64,000 bases of DNA from Pycnopodia helianthoides (Eukaryota > Echinodermata > Asteroidea > Forcipulatida > Asteriidae), in assembly GCA_032158295.1 (NCBI GenBank), contig CM063251.1, positions 7,598,253 through 7,662,252 of the forward strand. The letters run 5' to 3'. Shown here piece by piece: positions 46,702-61,060 of this stretch (position 1 is its first letter; each line of letters begins with the position of its first letter). Position numbers and translations under genes: made by a program. The notes beneath the pieces are model-generated. The model saw only the letters and a program-made list of their open reading frames with translations, made no database searches and was not told the origin of the DNA.

Positions 46702-49700
46702 TTGAAGCTAAATATTAAGAACACATTTATTCCCTATAGACCCCCTGTTTGCACTAAAAACACCCTTCAACAAGCCTGTGAAAATTGATTTCAATTTGGT
46801 GATCACGGTTTTTAAGGGGGAAAGCAAACTAAAAAGAAGATAAAACGGAGAAGGGTTTGTGTTTTGCCAAGGATTCTGTGGGTGTTCATTATTATTATAT
46901 GTTTTTTATTTCAGTTCAGCAAAAGGTCACTCGATGAACTAGATTGTAAAACCCTTGAATCTTGTAAGAGCTTTTCACAAATATTGGACTTGTATTTTGA
47001 AAAGGTCGTTTTGTAGTAAAATATTTTTCGTCAACCTTTATAGTTTTGGGTAACGTAAAACTATCAAGTGAATGGAAGTGTATATAACATGCTTAACACG
47101 AAACAAGACATCGCATAAACAAACCGTTTAAGTTTGTTTTTCTTGCAGTTGGTATGAGAAAGTGCAAATTGTTGATCTCAACTTGTTTTTGTCAAAGATA
47201 TGCCATGAAAGTAACTTGTGGAATCACAACGTGAACATCCATATATAGAATGGTGTTTCACGTTGTGAGAACTAAGGTTAGTCATCCATCACGGCTACAC
47301 CACTGTAACGAAGGTGATATCAGACGGATAACATCCTCTGACACTCGGTATTGTTATAGTATAGTACTGTACATCCAGTAAGCTTCGAGACTCAAAATCG
47401 TGTACATTTCCGTGGAGTCCCCAAACTTTCCCATGCCGTTTAAAGAAAACATGGGTGATCCGATATGTTGTTTTGGAACCACTTAGCGACGCGGCCACGA
47501 ACACCGAGTGTTCGGCTTCCCGCCCCCAAAAAGTATCCGACACTTTACTCGTCTTTAAGGATGAACAGTGGTGTCGCGTATAAACACTTTTTCGATCGGC
47601 GAAGCCGGAGTGTACATTCTAGTAGACGCAATCGAATTTTCTACATTTTAGCGACCCGATGCGCCTGACAATACACCCAGCTGCCGCATACCTGCTTTTC
47701 GGAACCATTCCTAGACAAATGAAGTTTTTTTTTTCTTCTTTCGACCTACTTTTTAAGTTGGTATGTCGGCGACGTTTATTTAGTGTTTTTTTCCCCGTAC
47801 TAAATATAGACTGGATAAAAAGGGCAAACAGTTATTCAGAGAGGTAACGGCGGTCCAGTGAACAATAAGCACGACTGAAGTTTCAGCAGATCGCACTCTA
47901 CCCAAGATAAGATTTCAAGTCAGCGTGGACATACTAATAGGCGGTGGCGTCTTGTGAAATCCTAGAGTAGTACACATAGCACTTGTAGCCTTCATCTTTC
48001 CCCATTGAAGTAGGACTTGAAGGGACGCTAAATGCTGTTGACCACTGGATCGAGTTTCACCTCTTGGTATGAACGGCAGTATCTACACCCACTCGTCCTG
48101 GCGACCGTAAAGGGTAGAGGTTAATGTCCGACGACGGGGTTTGAAGCACCGTGAAAAAGTGGGACAACCCTGCCGTTCATTCCCGCCAGACGTCCCGAGC
48201 CTCATTAGATCATTAGACCCGCTCAGACGTTACTCTGTTTTGTGCCAATTTTGATAGACTCAAAAACACTCTTGAGGGTTAGAAAGGGTAGGCCTGTTGG
48301 ATGATCTGCTAAACAATGTGCTAGAAATGTATCAAAGTAGATCTAGAAATAACAGAGAGAGAGTGTTGATTTCACCAAGGAATATATTTTATATAACTTC
48401 AGAACGGGGGTTGCAATTGGGGGATGGTGTGGTCTAGCGTCATCCCAGCTAGCTGAGATGATTTTGCTAAGAAGATTTTCTCATCCTCTACTAATGGACC
48501 TCTCCATCAGCTGGTAAAACCACGCTGCCTGACTGGGGCTTTTGACTTTGTGGGTCCATCAAGCAAGGACAGTTTATGGTGGTTCTTAGAATTGAGTTTC
48601 ACCGGGTCCAGTTCTTCAAAAACGAGCAATAAAACATTAAAATTAAACAGGTGCACAAAATAAAAAGGTAGTTGTACATAGAAATACTGTAAATATAGCT
48701 ATAGCAAACATAGAGGGCCTATCATAGGCAGAAACGTTTAATTTCATGATAAAACTGCACCCTCTGTGCGGAATTTATCTTAGCTTTGCCGGCAAATTCA
48801 ACAATAAAACCAAACGCACAACAGAGCTTTGATATCTACCTGAATGGGTTGAATGTATAAAACAATTACGATGGGCTTACTTATAAAGCTTGAAAAGTTC
48901 ATTTTGGGGCTGTTGTAGGCATATTATTATACCGTGACTATCCAGTCTAATAACGAAACTGAAAATAAGACTTGCGCAGGTTAGAGAGCGCCCTCATCGC
49001 TCTCTTGCGTGACCTGGCCGACATACTCCGAGTGGCGCCTGGCGCAACCGCGATCATTGGAAATAAATGAAAAAAATATCCAAAACCACACCACGTAATG
49101 TTTTGTTGGCTCTTTTATTAAACTTCAAGAGTCGTCGCCAAATACAGTGTGTTTAGTCGGATTGCGTGTTTATTATTGCTTGCAGTGGTGCAGTTTTCTG
49201 CATGATATTTAATTTTATCATAAACATTGCTATTTTTCGGGGGCGGGGTTGTAGGAGAAAGCTGCCCGCTTTTTGCGCTTTTTATATTTATAAACTTGAT
49301 TTGAACAAAAAGTCCGACACCTCGGTTTTAATTCAGCTCGCCCATTCTCGCCCCGGAGGTAGACCCATTTATGGCCGAGGTATGAAAATATCTACCATTG
49401 TAAACAACACCAGATAAATCTCTAAAAAAGACTAGGACGGATAACAAAAAAGAAACAAAAGAAATGAATAACTAGTAAGTTAAAACCGTAATGTCTAGGT
49501 CCGTTGCTGAATTACTGTGAACTTAAATGTGAAGTGAGAAAAAACACCCCCCCCCCAAAAGAGAGAAAACAAAAAAGTTGTTGCGCAAGAAATAAACAAC
49601 GTATCAGTCAATTTTATACAGATACCCCGTATGAAACAATTATCCCTCTGCTTGATAGTATACACATTTAACATGGTTTCGGGGTTCGACAGTATTTAGA

Positions 49701-51170
49701 TACAAAATAATACAAGAGTAAACTTGAAATAATTATTTCCACTTCTTTGCTGTCATATTGACAAAACGCCCCTTGTGGTATAATGGTATTGCCCAAACAA
49801 CAAGCTGCACAACAAACGTACACAGCGTATTTCCTACCAAACCGTCCTGCCTTGAGAAATCAACTGATAATCCACTTTTTCTAGAGTTCTCCTGTCTGAT
49901 GAGTTTTTCGAGAGCTCTTCTTAACCAGTAACTGTTATTCCGTAAGTAATTCCTCTGTATTGATGTTCAGTTTAGCTTCTTTTCTTCCCCAGAACGAACG
50001 GACAACTTGTGGTTGTGAATTGTGTCTCTCCTTAGCACTGACCGATTAAACGGCGTGTTTTTGACATAAGCGGCAAACAACGTGTTTGGCCCCCGTCCGT
50101 CGGTACACACCAAAACGTCTGCTCAATTCTACATTCTAGTTCCACATCTAGTTCGCGGGGTCATATCACTAGTTCTGTATTGTATTGTAAAATGGGGCCG
50201 TTGAGGAAATGGTTTCGGAAAATTTTATCAAACTTTGTATTTGAAATGGAAACGCATTTACTCTGTCATTTTATTCTTTTTATACTCTTTAAAAAATTTC
50301 TTAAAGTGTTCGTTGCACCACCATTATTTATATGAGGAAAGAGCAAAACGAAAATGACGTTCTCTGTGACACTGTGTCAACAACAAACGGAGCAAGGCCA
50401 ACCATGGCCGACTGGGGCCAACCCCGTGGGTTTACACAGTCACATAAAATGGGCAAACTTTGCATATCCAACCTCCATTATGAATTTTCTCTGTCAATAT
50501 TTTTACCTCATTTATTTGTTAAAAAGGTTGAGATGGATTTTTTTCTCTCCAAACTCCAAAGCAAAGGGAAACAAAGTCCAACATTCATCAAAGAGGTGAT
50601 TGCACGAGCAACCTTTATGGGTTTAAAAATAAAAGTGAACTCAAAAGCAAGTTCTCTGCAAAATTATATCTGTTTACTTAAAAACCACGGAGGAAGGATC
50701 TACAGATCGATGCTTGTAAACATGTTCATAATTTGTTTCAATAATGCATCTTCTTGGTCTACAGTAAGGATTGTGAATTTCCAGGGTTGTCTTAAACTAG
50801 TTTGACTTTTGATGAATAACACAATTTTTGTCTGAATATCTAGTCGGTACTTTTGTTAGTTTGATGGGAAATTTTCTGCATCCTTGGCCTTGACCCACAC
50901 AACAATGGAGGTTGACTACCTCCATGACACAAACCATTTCAATTCAGTTAAAAATATGTTTTAAAAGTTTGAATTTAGCAATTCCTTAAATTCAAACACC
51001 TAAGATTTTATAACTTGGCCAGAGACTTCTGGTTTCAGTCCAGTGCATGGCAGTGGTTTTAAAATCTGACATTTTCATTTGGGGGCGGTGGCAAGCCAGA
51101 GCAAAGACATGGGGGGCTATTTAATGTATCAAACCATTCATTTGTGCACAAAAACAACTCAAAACAACAT
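46702..51170. other. Gene-free stretch, CpG-richer at 47.3-50.2 kb
   Basis: A 12-bp-arm hairpin lies at 47223-47271 (TCACAACGTGAA...TTCACGTTGTGA). Between 47.3 and 50.2 kb CpG is less depleted, and GGGGGCGGGG at about 49239 resembles a GC box. The longest frame (50332-50805, 157 codons) starts near an ATG but has no recognisable motif. A promoter or first exon of a neighbouring gene may be here, but I cannot place one. Confidence 0.4.
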
Positions 51171-51552
51171 TGAAAGAATTGGTTTTTGCTAACAAAACAG
51201 TTGCTGACAGTGTAAGCACTTTATGTAATCCACTATATACATAAACTGACAAACCTGTAGAAGTTTCAGATGGATCGGCCATCTGGGTCACGAGAAAATA
51301 GTGAAAAACTGATTACACATTTGCATGAAATCATATAGACTCAACAAATGATAAAACGCTCACTGAGCGATAAACTCTAATCGGAAAATTTGTCTATTCA
51401 TTTCTCATCAAATATGGCATTTCAGACAGAAATATTTCATGGGATGTTTTCTACTATCATCATCATTAGACCGTGTAAGTTTTATGTAAATATGTGATCA
51501 AAAAGTATATTTTACAAGTTTTTTTTTACCCAATTCTGTAATGTTCCTTTAA
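51171..51552. mobile_element. TTAA-type MITE, GGAACATTACAGAATTGG family, copy 3
   Basis: The interior closely matches 14438-14831 in the same orientation. The right end AATTCTGTAATGTTCCTTTAA is intact (TTAA 51549-51552); the left end is degraded to CATTGAAAGAATTGG. Confidence 0.88.
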
Positions 51553-51794
51553 ACTAGTAGTTAACATTTAAAGAGAAAAAATTAAAACCCCTCAATACCT
51601 TTTTGGAGGCCGAATCAAGGGATATTCCAATAAAAAATTCAATAGCGGTTTCAGCAATGCTTTAAAATCATCAGAGTTATGTTGTTTAAAACAAAAGCTC
51701 CTTCAAATTGCTTTTAAAAATGTACTTCGTTTACATGCTTTGTTACAAGCAGATACTGAAAACTTGATATTTTTTCTGAAAAATTGATAATCAC

Positions 51795-52262
51795 TTAAAG
51801 GGAGGTTATACCTTGGGTAATTACTGAAAAACTTGACTTTTACATGCTTTGTTGGAAAGCAGGTACTGAAAACTTAATGATTCTTTCTGAAAAATTGATA
51901 ACCACTTAAAGGGAGGTTATATATACCTTTGGTAATTACAGAAACAATTACTGGCCATAAAAAAGTTATTTGGTAGGAAGCACTGCAGCTGTTGATAATG
52001 TATAACATGTTGAGAATCAAAGGAATGTGCTTTCAGAGAGGGAGATTCAAAAACATTTCAATCTGAAACGTTTTTTTCAGATTACCAATTATGGCTTATT
52101 CTACCTGCATGGATGTAACCGCTTCAGACATTTGGGGATATCTCAAAAACGCAACCTTGAAATGAAATTTTCACAGGTCAGTTTTGTTGCATAATGTCTA
52201 CATTTATATAGAATTAAAACAATCAAACGGTTCTTAAAACCAAAGGTATACTTTGCCTTTAA
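51795..52262. mobile_element. TTAA-type MITE, GGCAGGGTATAC family, with duplicated left end
   Basis: TTAAAGGGAGGTTATACCTT at the left and AAGGTATACTTTGCCTTTAA at the right. A block of about 80 bp (51720-51800: ACATGCTTTGTTACAAGCAG... AATTGATAATCACTTAAAGG) is repeated at 51840-51915, so the left terminus occurs twice. Confidence 0.82.
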
Positions 52263-52689
52263 GTGTTGTAACTGCGTGTGTTTAACATGTTTTAAAGCAA
52301 GTGCGCTTACTTTATTTTCCAATAGAAAAACTAATTCAGCCTGCATAGCTACAAATGCAATTTTAAGAAGGACTGTACTTTCAGGCATGGTTGCATCAAC
52401 TGACCCATGCATTTCTTTTGAGATGCTTCCTTGAGCTGTCCTGCAATATTTATTTCCTATTACCATTAGCGATGAACCACTATACTATTAATTATTAATC
52501 AAATGGTATTTTCAGTGGTGTAACCATTTTCTGTGCTTGACAAAGTTTTGTGCTCAACAGTTTGACTATCTTACCTATAGTAAAACCAAGCCCAGAGTTT
52601 CATTTTTGAGAGGGTATGGTTGTTTTTATTTTTGCAAAATGCACTTCCATTGGAAAATCTTAAAGCCTCTTGGAAACTTTTGAAGGGGC

Positions 52690-52820
52690 ACCAGAATAAG
52701 GTTACCAGTCAAACTACCATATCACATGTACAATTTGTGACTGGAATCCTACTCATTTCTGCTTAGCTGGCACTTGTTAAGCAATATTTTCTGCTTAAGC
52801 AGCTCTATGAAACTGGGCCC
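52690..52820. repeat. Right half of a GGGCCCAATTTCATAG-family foldback
   Basis: Ends TTAAGCAGCTCTATGAAACT then GGGCCC. The left terminus is not found. Confidence 0.65.
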
Positions 52821-52859
52821 AGATGTCTTTTTGTTGTGGTACCCGCTGCGTACTACAGG

Positions 52860-53170
52860 AATTCGAACTGAATTCTTGTCACTGGGCCTGCTCAGTGGTC
52901 AAATGGTGAGATATTTTGTCCTGGTATGCAGCGGTCTCCCTTAACAGTGGTCCGCTGGCCAAATGCGGGTTAAAACACCCGAGGACCATCACAATTATCC
53001 ACAAGTCAAAAAGCATTCCTGTTTCATTTGAAATATTGACTATTAGTGAAAAAGCTGATGGATTAGTGAAAGGGCAAGTTAACTGGTCCTGCTGGCCAAT
53101 CACTAAAAAGGACAAGAGCGAACCCTGTATGGTTGGGGTCCTGGGTTCAAATCCCATCTGAGTAATATGC
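52860..53170 (+). repeat. Possible tRNA-derived SINE remnant
   Basis: TCCTGGGTTCAAATCCCATCT near 53140 is B-box-like. CTTGTCACTGGGC(C/A)TGCT near 52877 recurs at about 59894. Low support. Confidence 0.35.
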
Positions 53171-53229
53171 TTGTGGAATTTTCATTGGGACTCAGGAAAT
53201 AACCAAACATTAGTGTAGGGTACCAATAA

Positions 53230-53460
53230 AACTAAATATAAAACATTTATAATAGTAATACATAATAAGAAATATAAAAAACAACATATAAAATAAATAA
53301 AATAAAGAATAATATAATTATGTAAACGAACAAATTTGAATAATAGTAATGATGAAAAAATACTAATAAATAAATAAATAAATAGATAAATAAATACAAC
53401 AAAAATAACTAAATCATTTAATTAAAAAAATAATGATAATTAATATTAATGAAATTCTTT
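53230..53460. repeat. AT-rich low-complexity tract, AAATA-type
   Basis: About 230 bp almost entirely A and T, with runs such as AAATAAATAAATAAATAGAT. Confidence 0.9.
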
Positions 53461-54724
53461 ATCACTGATGCAGTTGTTACATCTATTAAAGACCCATTTT
53501 GTTTTGTTTTGCAATTTGTCATTTGCTGGACGTAAATTTAGGAGATTTGTACTTGAAAACCTAACCAATAAATTAACATATGTGTTGATAGTTCACTAGT
53601 CTGTTGGACTTGTTGAATGTTAGAACTACTGGACAACTAGCCTGGGCCAACAGCATTTCAACTTTAGTTCAGACTACGCATTTTTCAGATATCCTTTATA
53701 CTCTCAATAAACACTCTTCATTGGAACCTTTTGGAAATTCTTAGTGGGCTGCAAGAAATTGTTTTGTCAATATTCCCTTGGGTTAGAAAAAAAACGCACG
53801 GCAAACATGCCTTTTATAAAGCCAGTTAATTCAATCTTTAAAAAGTGGGAGTAATGGATAGTACATGTAAGTGAACACATATAAAAGCCCCCTGAGTGTT
53901 TTATTTTGACAAATGTACCGCATGTGAAAATGAGAGCATGTAATTGGACATACTGTAGGGATTTATGTGAAAATGCCCCCCAACAAAAAATATTTAAAAA
54001 TTAAAATAACTAGTAACTAAAAACAAAGTAAGTACACTTCCTGCAACCATGAAAATACAAGTTTGTTTTTATTAAATTTATTTATTATTTGTTATTTGTA
54101 TTTGTTTATGTCATTGAATTGAATTGAAAACTAGGCTGTAGAATCATGTAGAATGCATGTGGCCCTTGTAGAATTCTGTGCTGTACAGAGACCTAGACGG
54201 GAAGGGTCTGGCACAGGATAGAAAATCTTAGCCCTGTAAGAAGCTACTAATTTCACTTCACACACATGTTATTAGCCCTATACATATTTAGGTGCTAAGG
54301 TTTGAATGTCAAATATTCCTGCAACTTTTCATTAATTTATCTAGATCTCAACATTAAAACAGTTCAGCAAACACCGTTTGTCACTCAACTCAAGTCATGT
54401 AGTATGCATGTTCGCACTGGTGCTGATAACATGCACAGCTGGATGCACTAAAAAAATGTTTGGCTAAATCGGACCTGGAATTTCTTCTTTGCGAGGGCAA
54501 GGCTCTTTTCATTTTGCAAAGAGCACTTCCATTGGGATATTTAAAGTCTCTGGGAAACTTTTGAAGACCAAGAAGAGGGCAACGGAGGCCATGGCGTTCG
54601 TTGCCCTCGTGTAATTCCAGGCCTGTAAATGTGCGGCACAACTGCCAAGCATCATGATTGTATGAAATAATCTAGCATGCAACATTGAAAGAAAAAACTA
54701 AATATTTTGTCCTTTCCTTAATTA

Positions 54725-54960
54725 TTTGTGTGTACAATCGCGTAGTGGCAAATCATAGTGTGTGACAGTTGTGTGTATTAATCAAGCATGCAAATTTTTG
54801 TTTGTTCATATCCTGTTACGCGTACAATCGCGTAGTGGTAAATCGAGGTGTATGGCAGTTGTGGGTATTAAGTTTCCATACAATTTTTTTTTAATTAACC
54901 CAATTTTGTGCTTCATTTCCCATTGTGCGTACAATGGCATAATGGCTAGAGTAACTTAGA
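54725..54960. repeat. 90-107 bp tandem repeat, 3 diverged units
   Basis: GTACAATCGCGTAGTGG at 54732 and 54822 and GTACAATGGCATAATGG at about 54929; each is followed by T-rich sequence. Confidence 0.8.
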
Positions 54961-57900
54961 GGAAGTTTTTACATTCAAACCCCAGAGCCCCAAATTGTAC
55001 TCGTCCATGGAATGTTAGCGAGAAAGAATGAAATTATAGAACAGATAGAACAATATTTTCTGCCCCTGAAAATGATGCTGAAGATCCAGCAGGACATCAC
55101 TGAACTATTTATTAAAAAGTGTAAGTCCTCTAGTGGTATTCACACATCACAAGCTGACTTGTAATTTTCATGCTTAAGTTTATGTTCTAAATAATAACAC
55201 ACTGTGGAAAAACCCCGCAAAATGCATCGGCCGGAAAATTCTAATGTCTGGGTGTTTTACAAATATGCAATGGTACAATAACAGATTTCTTCAAAACGTT
55301 ATTCTTGTAACAAAATCCTCTCCTTCTTTTTCAATCAATACATCCTTCCTTTGATATTACTGTCGCCTCAGACATTACAGTAGTGCACATTCATATGATA
55401 TCAAGGTCATAGTCCAAGAAGAGAATCAGACGTTGTTAGTAAAAAGCTCTTTAATAAAAATTGAACATCAGCTTGGTGAAGTACTCGTTTGTCATCAGAG
55501 AAAGTGGGGTCAACAGCCTGCTAATACATGCCCATGGAGATTGGTTACTTTAGGTTATCATTGTTACATCAGGTAAATGAAGCTCCTGCTTTATTTGAAG
55601 ATAAGGTATTCACTTAATTTGTAGTGCTTTGCATTTTAAAATTGAAACATGCATTGAGTGACTCTTCCGGAAGCATTGTCTTATTTTAACAAATATTGTC
55701 TTACATGTCTTAATTGTTTTGCTCTGGTAAATGTTTAGGAACTTTGTATAGGGAGATATTACAAATACATGTATAAGCAAAGGGGACCATTTGCACAGTA
55801 TAAATTCTGCATTGAAATGTACAGGTATAGAGTTAAAAAATGCAGCTAGCAAACTTGCACGTTATACAATCACAATTGAGATCTATATTTTATGCATAAA
55901 TTTGTCTCTATTATTTATGTTCCGTTATAATTGATTGGATACAGCCTGAGCATGTTGCAGTTTGCTCCAATAATAAAACACTTGTAAATCTTCTCTTTTT
56001 TAGAAACTGCTTTGACTAATTTTTTTCTTTGACTGTAATATTTTTTTTTAAAATACATTAAAAGAAATAGTGCATAAAGTCTGTATTCACCCAGAAAGAC
56101 GGCGGCTTTGCAGTTGATATGAACCCATCCTTGTCCAGTTGTAGACAGACTGGATGGCTGTATTATATTACCTTGTACACCTCATGAATGTAGGACAGTA
56201 GAGTCAAAGCACTAATATAGTACAGCGTTACCAGACCACAAACAGAAAATGGTGGCTATGTGACACATGTCGGCATTTTTTTGTCTTCTAATGGAAACTG
56301 TCTGATCTTGTGTTTGTCAGATGCTTGCTATTAGGAAAACGGAGGTCCTTGTATGATCAGTGCTTTCTTCTCATGCACCGCTGCATTAGCTGCGCCAGTT
56401 CCACTGCATCCCAAATGAGGGAATGAAGCGATGCATGGCGATACGTAAGAGTGTCAAAATAGGCCCATTTTCAGAGTCTGACTGTGGTTCTTCCTGCAAA
56501 GTGAGCAGGAGTGTTTGCCTTGGTGCTGGCGTGGAGAGACCGGAAATTTTGGGGAGCTGCGTTCGTGTCGATGAATGTGTTGTGAACCCTGTAAATCAAT
56601 TTATCATGCAGTTCAAGTATTTGTTCAGTCTTTCAGCTGAGCTTCTAAACTAGGTTATCTGTGGTCCATTAACACCTTGCTGAAGAACATCTGAACAACT
56701 CTTTCGTATTACTTAACCAAGTGAGTGTTGTTTGGCCACCGACAGCGCTTTTTTTCTTGATGTCAAGTAACTTGTGTCCCGTAAACCTCTGGCTCTTCAG
56801 TGAGTTATTTACACTGTGCCAAACAGTTACTTGTAATTCTCCAAAATAATTCTTAGTGCCTCAAGCTGTCAACAAGATGAGAAGACGAAAAAGTACACAG
56901 TAGATCGATCAAACAAACACAACCAAAAATGTATTTCCACCAAAATCTACCTTTTCCGAATGCTGCCTTGAAAAGGGAAAGTGCGAACAATTGCATTCTC
57001 GTCCATTAGTTTTGTCGAAATTTACCTTTTAAAATTTCCTTGTGGTCATCTTGGCTGTTGTATTTCTGGAGGAACATAAAAGTACAGGTGATGCTTTTTG
57101 TCAGCCCAAAGCTGCACCCTCATTTGTATGCTGAACGCACTCTTGAATAAATGGTCCAGAAGCCGCAGGAAGCTGACTGGCGGATGTTGGGATGTTATGC
57201 AAAGTGCTCTGTCGTATTGACTAGCCTAGGCCCTGTGTCTTATTGAACATATTCAAGTATCCCATCCAAGAAGCTGATGCAGTGAATACAGGGGCAGAGC
57301 GTGCATACCCCAAGAGACGGAAGTGTCCCTTGGGTGTCTAGAATCTGTGCCAGACGACAAGGGATAGAATTGGTAATTCAGTGTCGACCAGATCAACAGC
57401 GCTTTCCATTTTTTATTCGGTTAGATTACTGTTTTTTTCGTCTGCCATAGGAAGAAGGTGGGGAAGGTGAGTTGTTGAAACCATGTTGCAGTATTTACTT
57501 GATTCCAAGTTTTAAAAGATTGGCCATTGGTGTTTGCTGCTGGTGGTGTTGGCTCTTCCAAATCTGGTGTATGTTTGGGAAAGTTGCAACTATTTTGACC
57601 AGAAACAAATTTCATTTTAAGAAATTCTAGCCGAGCAGGATTTTAACTTTGAACAATACCTGGGGTAAATGTTGTTGTTTAAAACATGAAGTGTGTTAAA
57701 ACATTCAAGTAGTGTACATTGGTTAAGAAAATTACAGAAAATTGTCAGCTTTATTATTGCAAAGATTTTTTCAAATGCCTTTCAGGCAAAAACATTCATG
57801 CTTATTATGAGCACTTGTTGACTGCCACAGTTTTACTTAAAACGATTTACTCAAAATGATTTACTCAGAGAACCAAAGGTTAGAAATCAATTATATCATT

Positions 57901-60525
57901 CCCCCTAAATAAAAATGATTCTTCATCCTGTCGAACTATATCTCCTTCCTGACTTTAAAAATAGATTTGTTGTCATTAACAAATAAAAGAAGATTAAGAC
58001 ATGAGTAGTTTACATTTTAAAAAAACATTTATGTAAACAAAAACAACAACAACTTGTCCATCACAAAAGGATGTGTTATTGATGTTTGTTTTAAAGTGAA
58101 GGATGCAGTTTGTACAGGCATCATTTCTCCACTATCTGGCTCCACAACCTGCCAAAAGTGAACTGTATTATAGATTCATAGTCCTTGGACTTAAAATCAA
58201 ATTAACCTTCATTGAGGTAAATAAATGGATGGTAAACAAAAAAGTTTAAAGCACAATGGTTACTTTTTGATTGGCGGTAATTAATAAATAATTAACAATA
58301 CTTCTCTGAAATCTTACATGGTCTTACACTTAATACACTACTGCCACCAGTCATTATCAGAAACTTGTCACTCAAAAAATGCTGTCTTCCAAAAGAAAGT
58401 TCAATTTTATTTCCACTGCCTTGCAGGTTGGAGAAATATGCATTTATTTCACTGTAATCTTCACAAAATGAGTGTTGAATGCCCAGAAGCTTTAGTAACT
58501 TGATTATCTGTGAACTAGTTTGAGTTACTCTTAAATAAAAAACTAGCCAGTTTGAATGTTCTCTATGGATGACATGAAACATCCCTTTAACATATTATTA
58601 ACAATTTGATATCAAGTGCACCTAATTGACACCAATTGATAGTGACAATACAGGTTGGTATGTTTCTCATTAATGAACTCAGTTAATTTATCAAGCCCAG
58701 TGAAGCTTTTCACATAGTGTTTGGTGCACAGATGGTTAAACAGCAATATTTTGTGGTGCATTAAAACATGATTGAAGTCATCTAGAGTCATTTATTCAGC
58801 CTGGCTAGGAGTTGAAAGAGTAAAGGAAGTCGTCTCCTATCGCCTCCCTACATCATCAATTTGCTGATTTCAAATTCTGATATGGGTTAAATTTCGGCAC
58901 ACTCCATGTACTTTAAACATTGGTGATTTCACAATAAAAAAATCAATATTTCTTTGAAATAGCCTTTTAGCATGCCACCTCCCAATTTATTCTTTGAAGA
59001 CTCAAATGTAAATCAGTGTCAAATATATACAGCCAAAAATCCCATGGATCCTCTACTAATTATTCCTGTTCTCCTTAACCAGGGGTAAGCCATTGACTAA
59101 TTCATGGCATGTTTGACACATCCCTTTGCATGTATTTACCAATTATTGGTACTGTTCAAGCACTCGCTGACAATTTAATAATACTTGATCAGTGTGGACG
59201 CATTTTAATATCTTGGTCACTACCTTATCCTGAAAACAGTTATAATTTCATCCACAATCGCCCATTGAGGATTAGATCCCGAGGGAGTAGAAACAGCTAC
59301 GGCCAAACTCTGCATCGGTATAAGGTTGCTCAATGGGCGGAAAAAGGAAAAATCTTTAAGCCTCCGTCCATGGCAGTGAATGAGGTCATGAGACAAGATG
59401 GCGGCAACCAGTCCCAACCACAGAATCTGTTGTATTGATCCTGCATTCTTGATGAAAGGCCATCTGCCTAGCTGGCTGTGGGGCTGTAACCCTACACCGG
59501 TCCGTGCCAGTAGAATGGGCTCCAGCAAGAGCTTAATTTTCCTCCCTAGTTGATGACCTCAATTTGCTGGTCCATGGTTAATTGAGCGTGACACTGATTT
59601 ATTATTTTTTTTCAATTTTAAAAATTTTTTTGAAAATGCAATCTACAATTTAGAGTGCGTAATGTTACTTTTGATGTACAATTTACTTGTTTCAAAATTG
59701 ATTGGAAATGGAAGTACGAGTGTGGAATGCCCAGAAGTTGTAGTATTATGTATATCTACGATTATGATTATGTTACACAGTTTTCACTCACTGGTGTAAA
59801 CGTAAAACCAAAATAATATTCTTTATGCAGTTATTATGATAATTAAATTGTCTGTGGTGCCTGCTGTTGTTTACAGGATTTGAAATGTCTTCTTGTCACT
59901 GGGCATGCTTGGTGGTCTCTAATTAAGACATCAGCTCTAAAATAAGGGTTTTAATCCAACCCAAGTAGCCTGCTGTTTTTTCCCCCTGCAGGAATCGGAA
60001 AGCACAAACTATACCGTGCTTATTACACATTGTAAGAGTAAAACCAAAATCAGATTCTTCATCCCCGATGTAATGTTTACATCGATAAAGCTTGACATAA
60101 AGGTAGAGGTTATTTTTTTTACATGATGTTGATTTATAGGCAATACTATAAAGAAAGATACAATAAAAGTCACCTGTGAAGGTAACAGCTGATCGAATAC
60201 AGTGTCTTCTTGCTGAGAAAACAGCAAAAAAAAATGTTGTGGTATTTTCACACGAACGTCGAATCAATTCGTGTTTAGCGAGGTGACAGCGGGTACCAAC
60301 CGCATCTCTGGCTGCAGCATTCGGGAACGTACACCAACTCGCAGAACTCTGAGAAACGATTCATGCTTGAATCGTTTCCCTGATTCAAATGTTTTTAATG
60401 ATTTCTAATCAACGGGGGCATTTCAGACGAACTAGTTTTGCAGGATGCTTACTACCAATACCATCTTCATAACTAGTCAACTTTCGGATAGAAATAACAC
60501 ACTTTTTATTTTATTTATTTATTTA

Positions 60526-60556
<31 letters not shown>

Positions 60557-61060
60557 CCCTACCTTTAATAATGGTTTCAATTTTCATTTCACATGGCTTT
60601 TTTTCTTAATTACTGAGAATGTTTCTATTAGGTTGGTACATTTTGCTGCGTTCAATACATTAATTCCAGTTGCAGAATTTGTTCTGTGCCATTGCCCTCA
60701 TTGAAAATGAGAACAAGGTTGATGTTATTTGTGTACACATAATAGTAGGCTGTGTGTGCGCATTGGCCTGTATCAGCTCATGTACGGAGAGCTGAATTCA
60801 TTACAGGCACATTCTCTAGGCTCCCTCCAGCAATCAGTAGAAACTGTCCTCATAACCCAGTTGTGGGTGCCTAGATGTACATTGCCTTGTCAAGGAAAAA
60901 AAATTCTCCTCTTTTAGCGAAGGACTGTAGGAAGTGTTTGGGGATAGTTTAAGCTTCGTAAAATGTCTGCAGTTGGCCCTACAGCATTCACGAGATGGAA
61001 ATTGTTTGGTGAATTGATGAAAACGCCATGCTTGGGTACTCTTTGATTTCCGACGATAGT
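54961..61060. other. Gene-free, repeat-poor stretch
   Basis: About 6 kb with few recognisable repeats and no exon I can support. A TTTA/TTA low-complexity tract lies at 60505-60550. Frames at 56423, 59109 and 60729 lack motifs and splice context. Confidence 0.45.

Noticed and set aside
50332..50805. 157-codon open frame on the plus strand
   Set aside because: Longest frame in the right arm but no family motif, no splice context, composition like the AT-rich surroundings, and a second overlapping frame is also open.
59109..59438. 109-codon plus-strand frame in the right arm
   Set aside because: No motif, overlapped by a 102-codon frame on the other strand, and no splice or promoter context.
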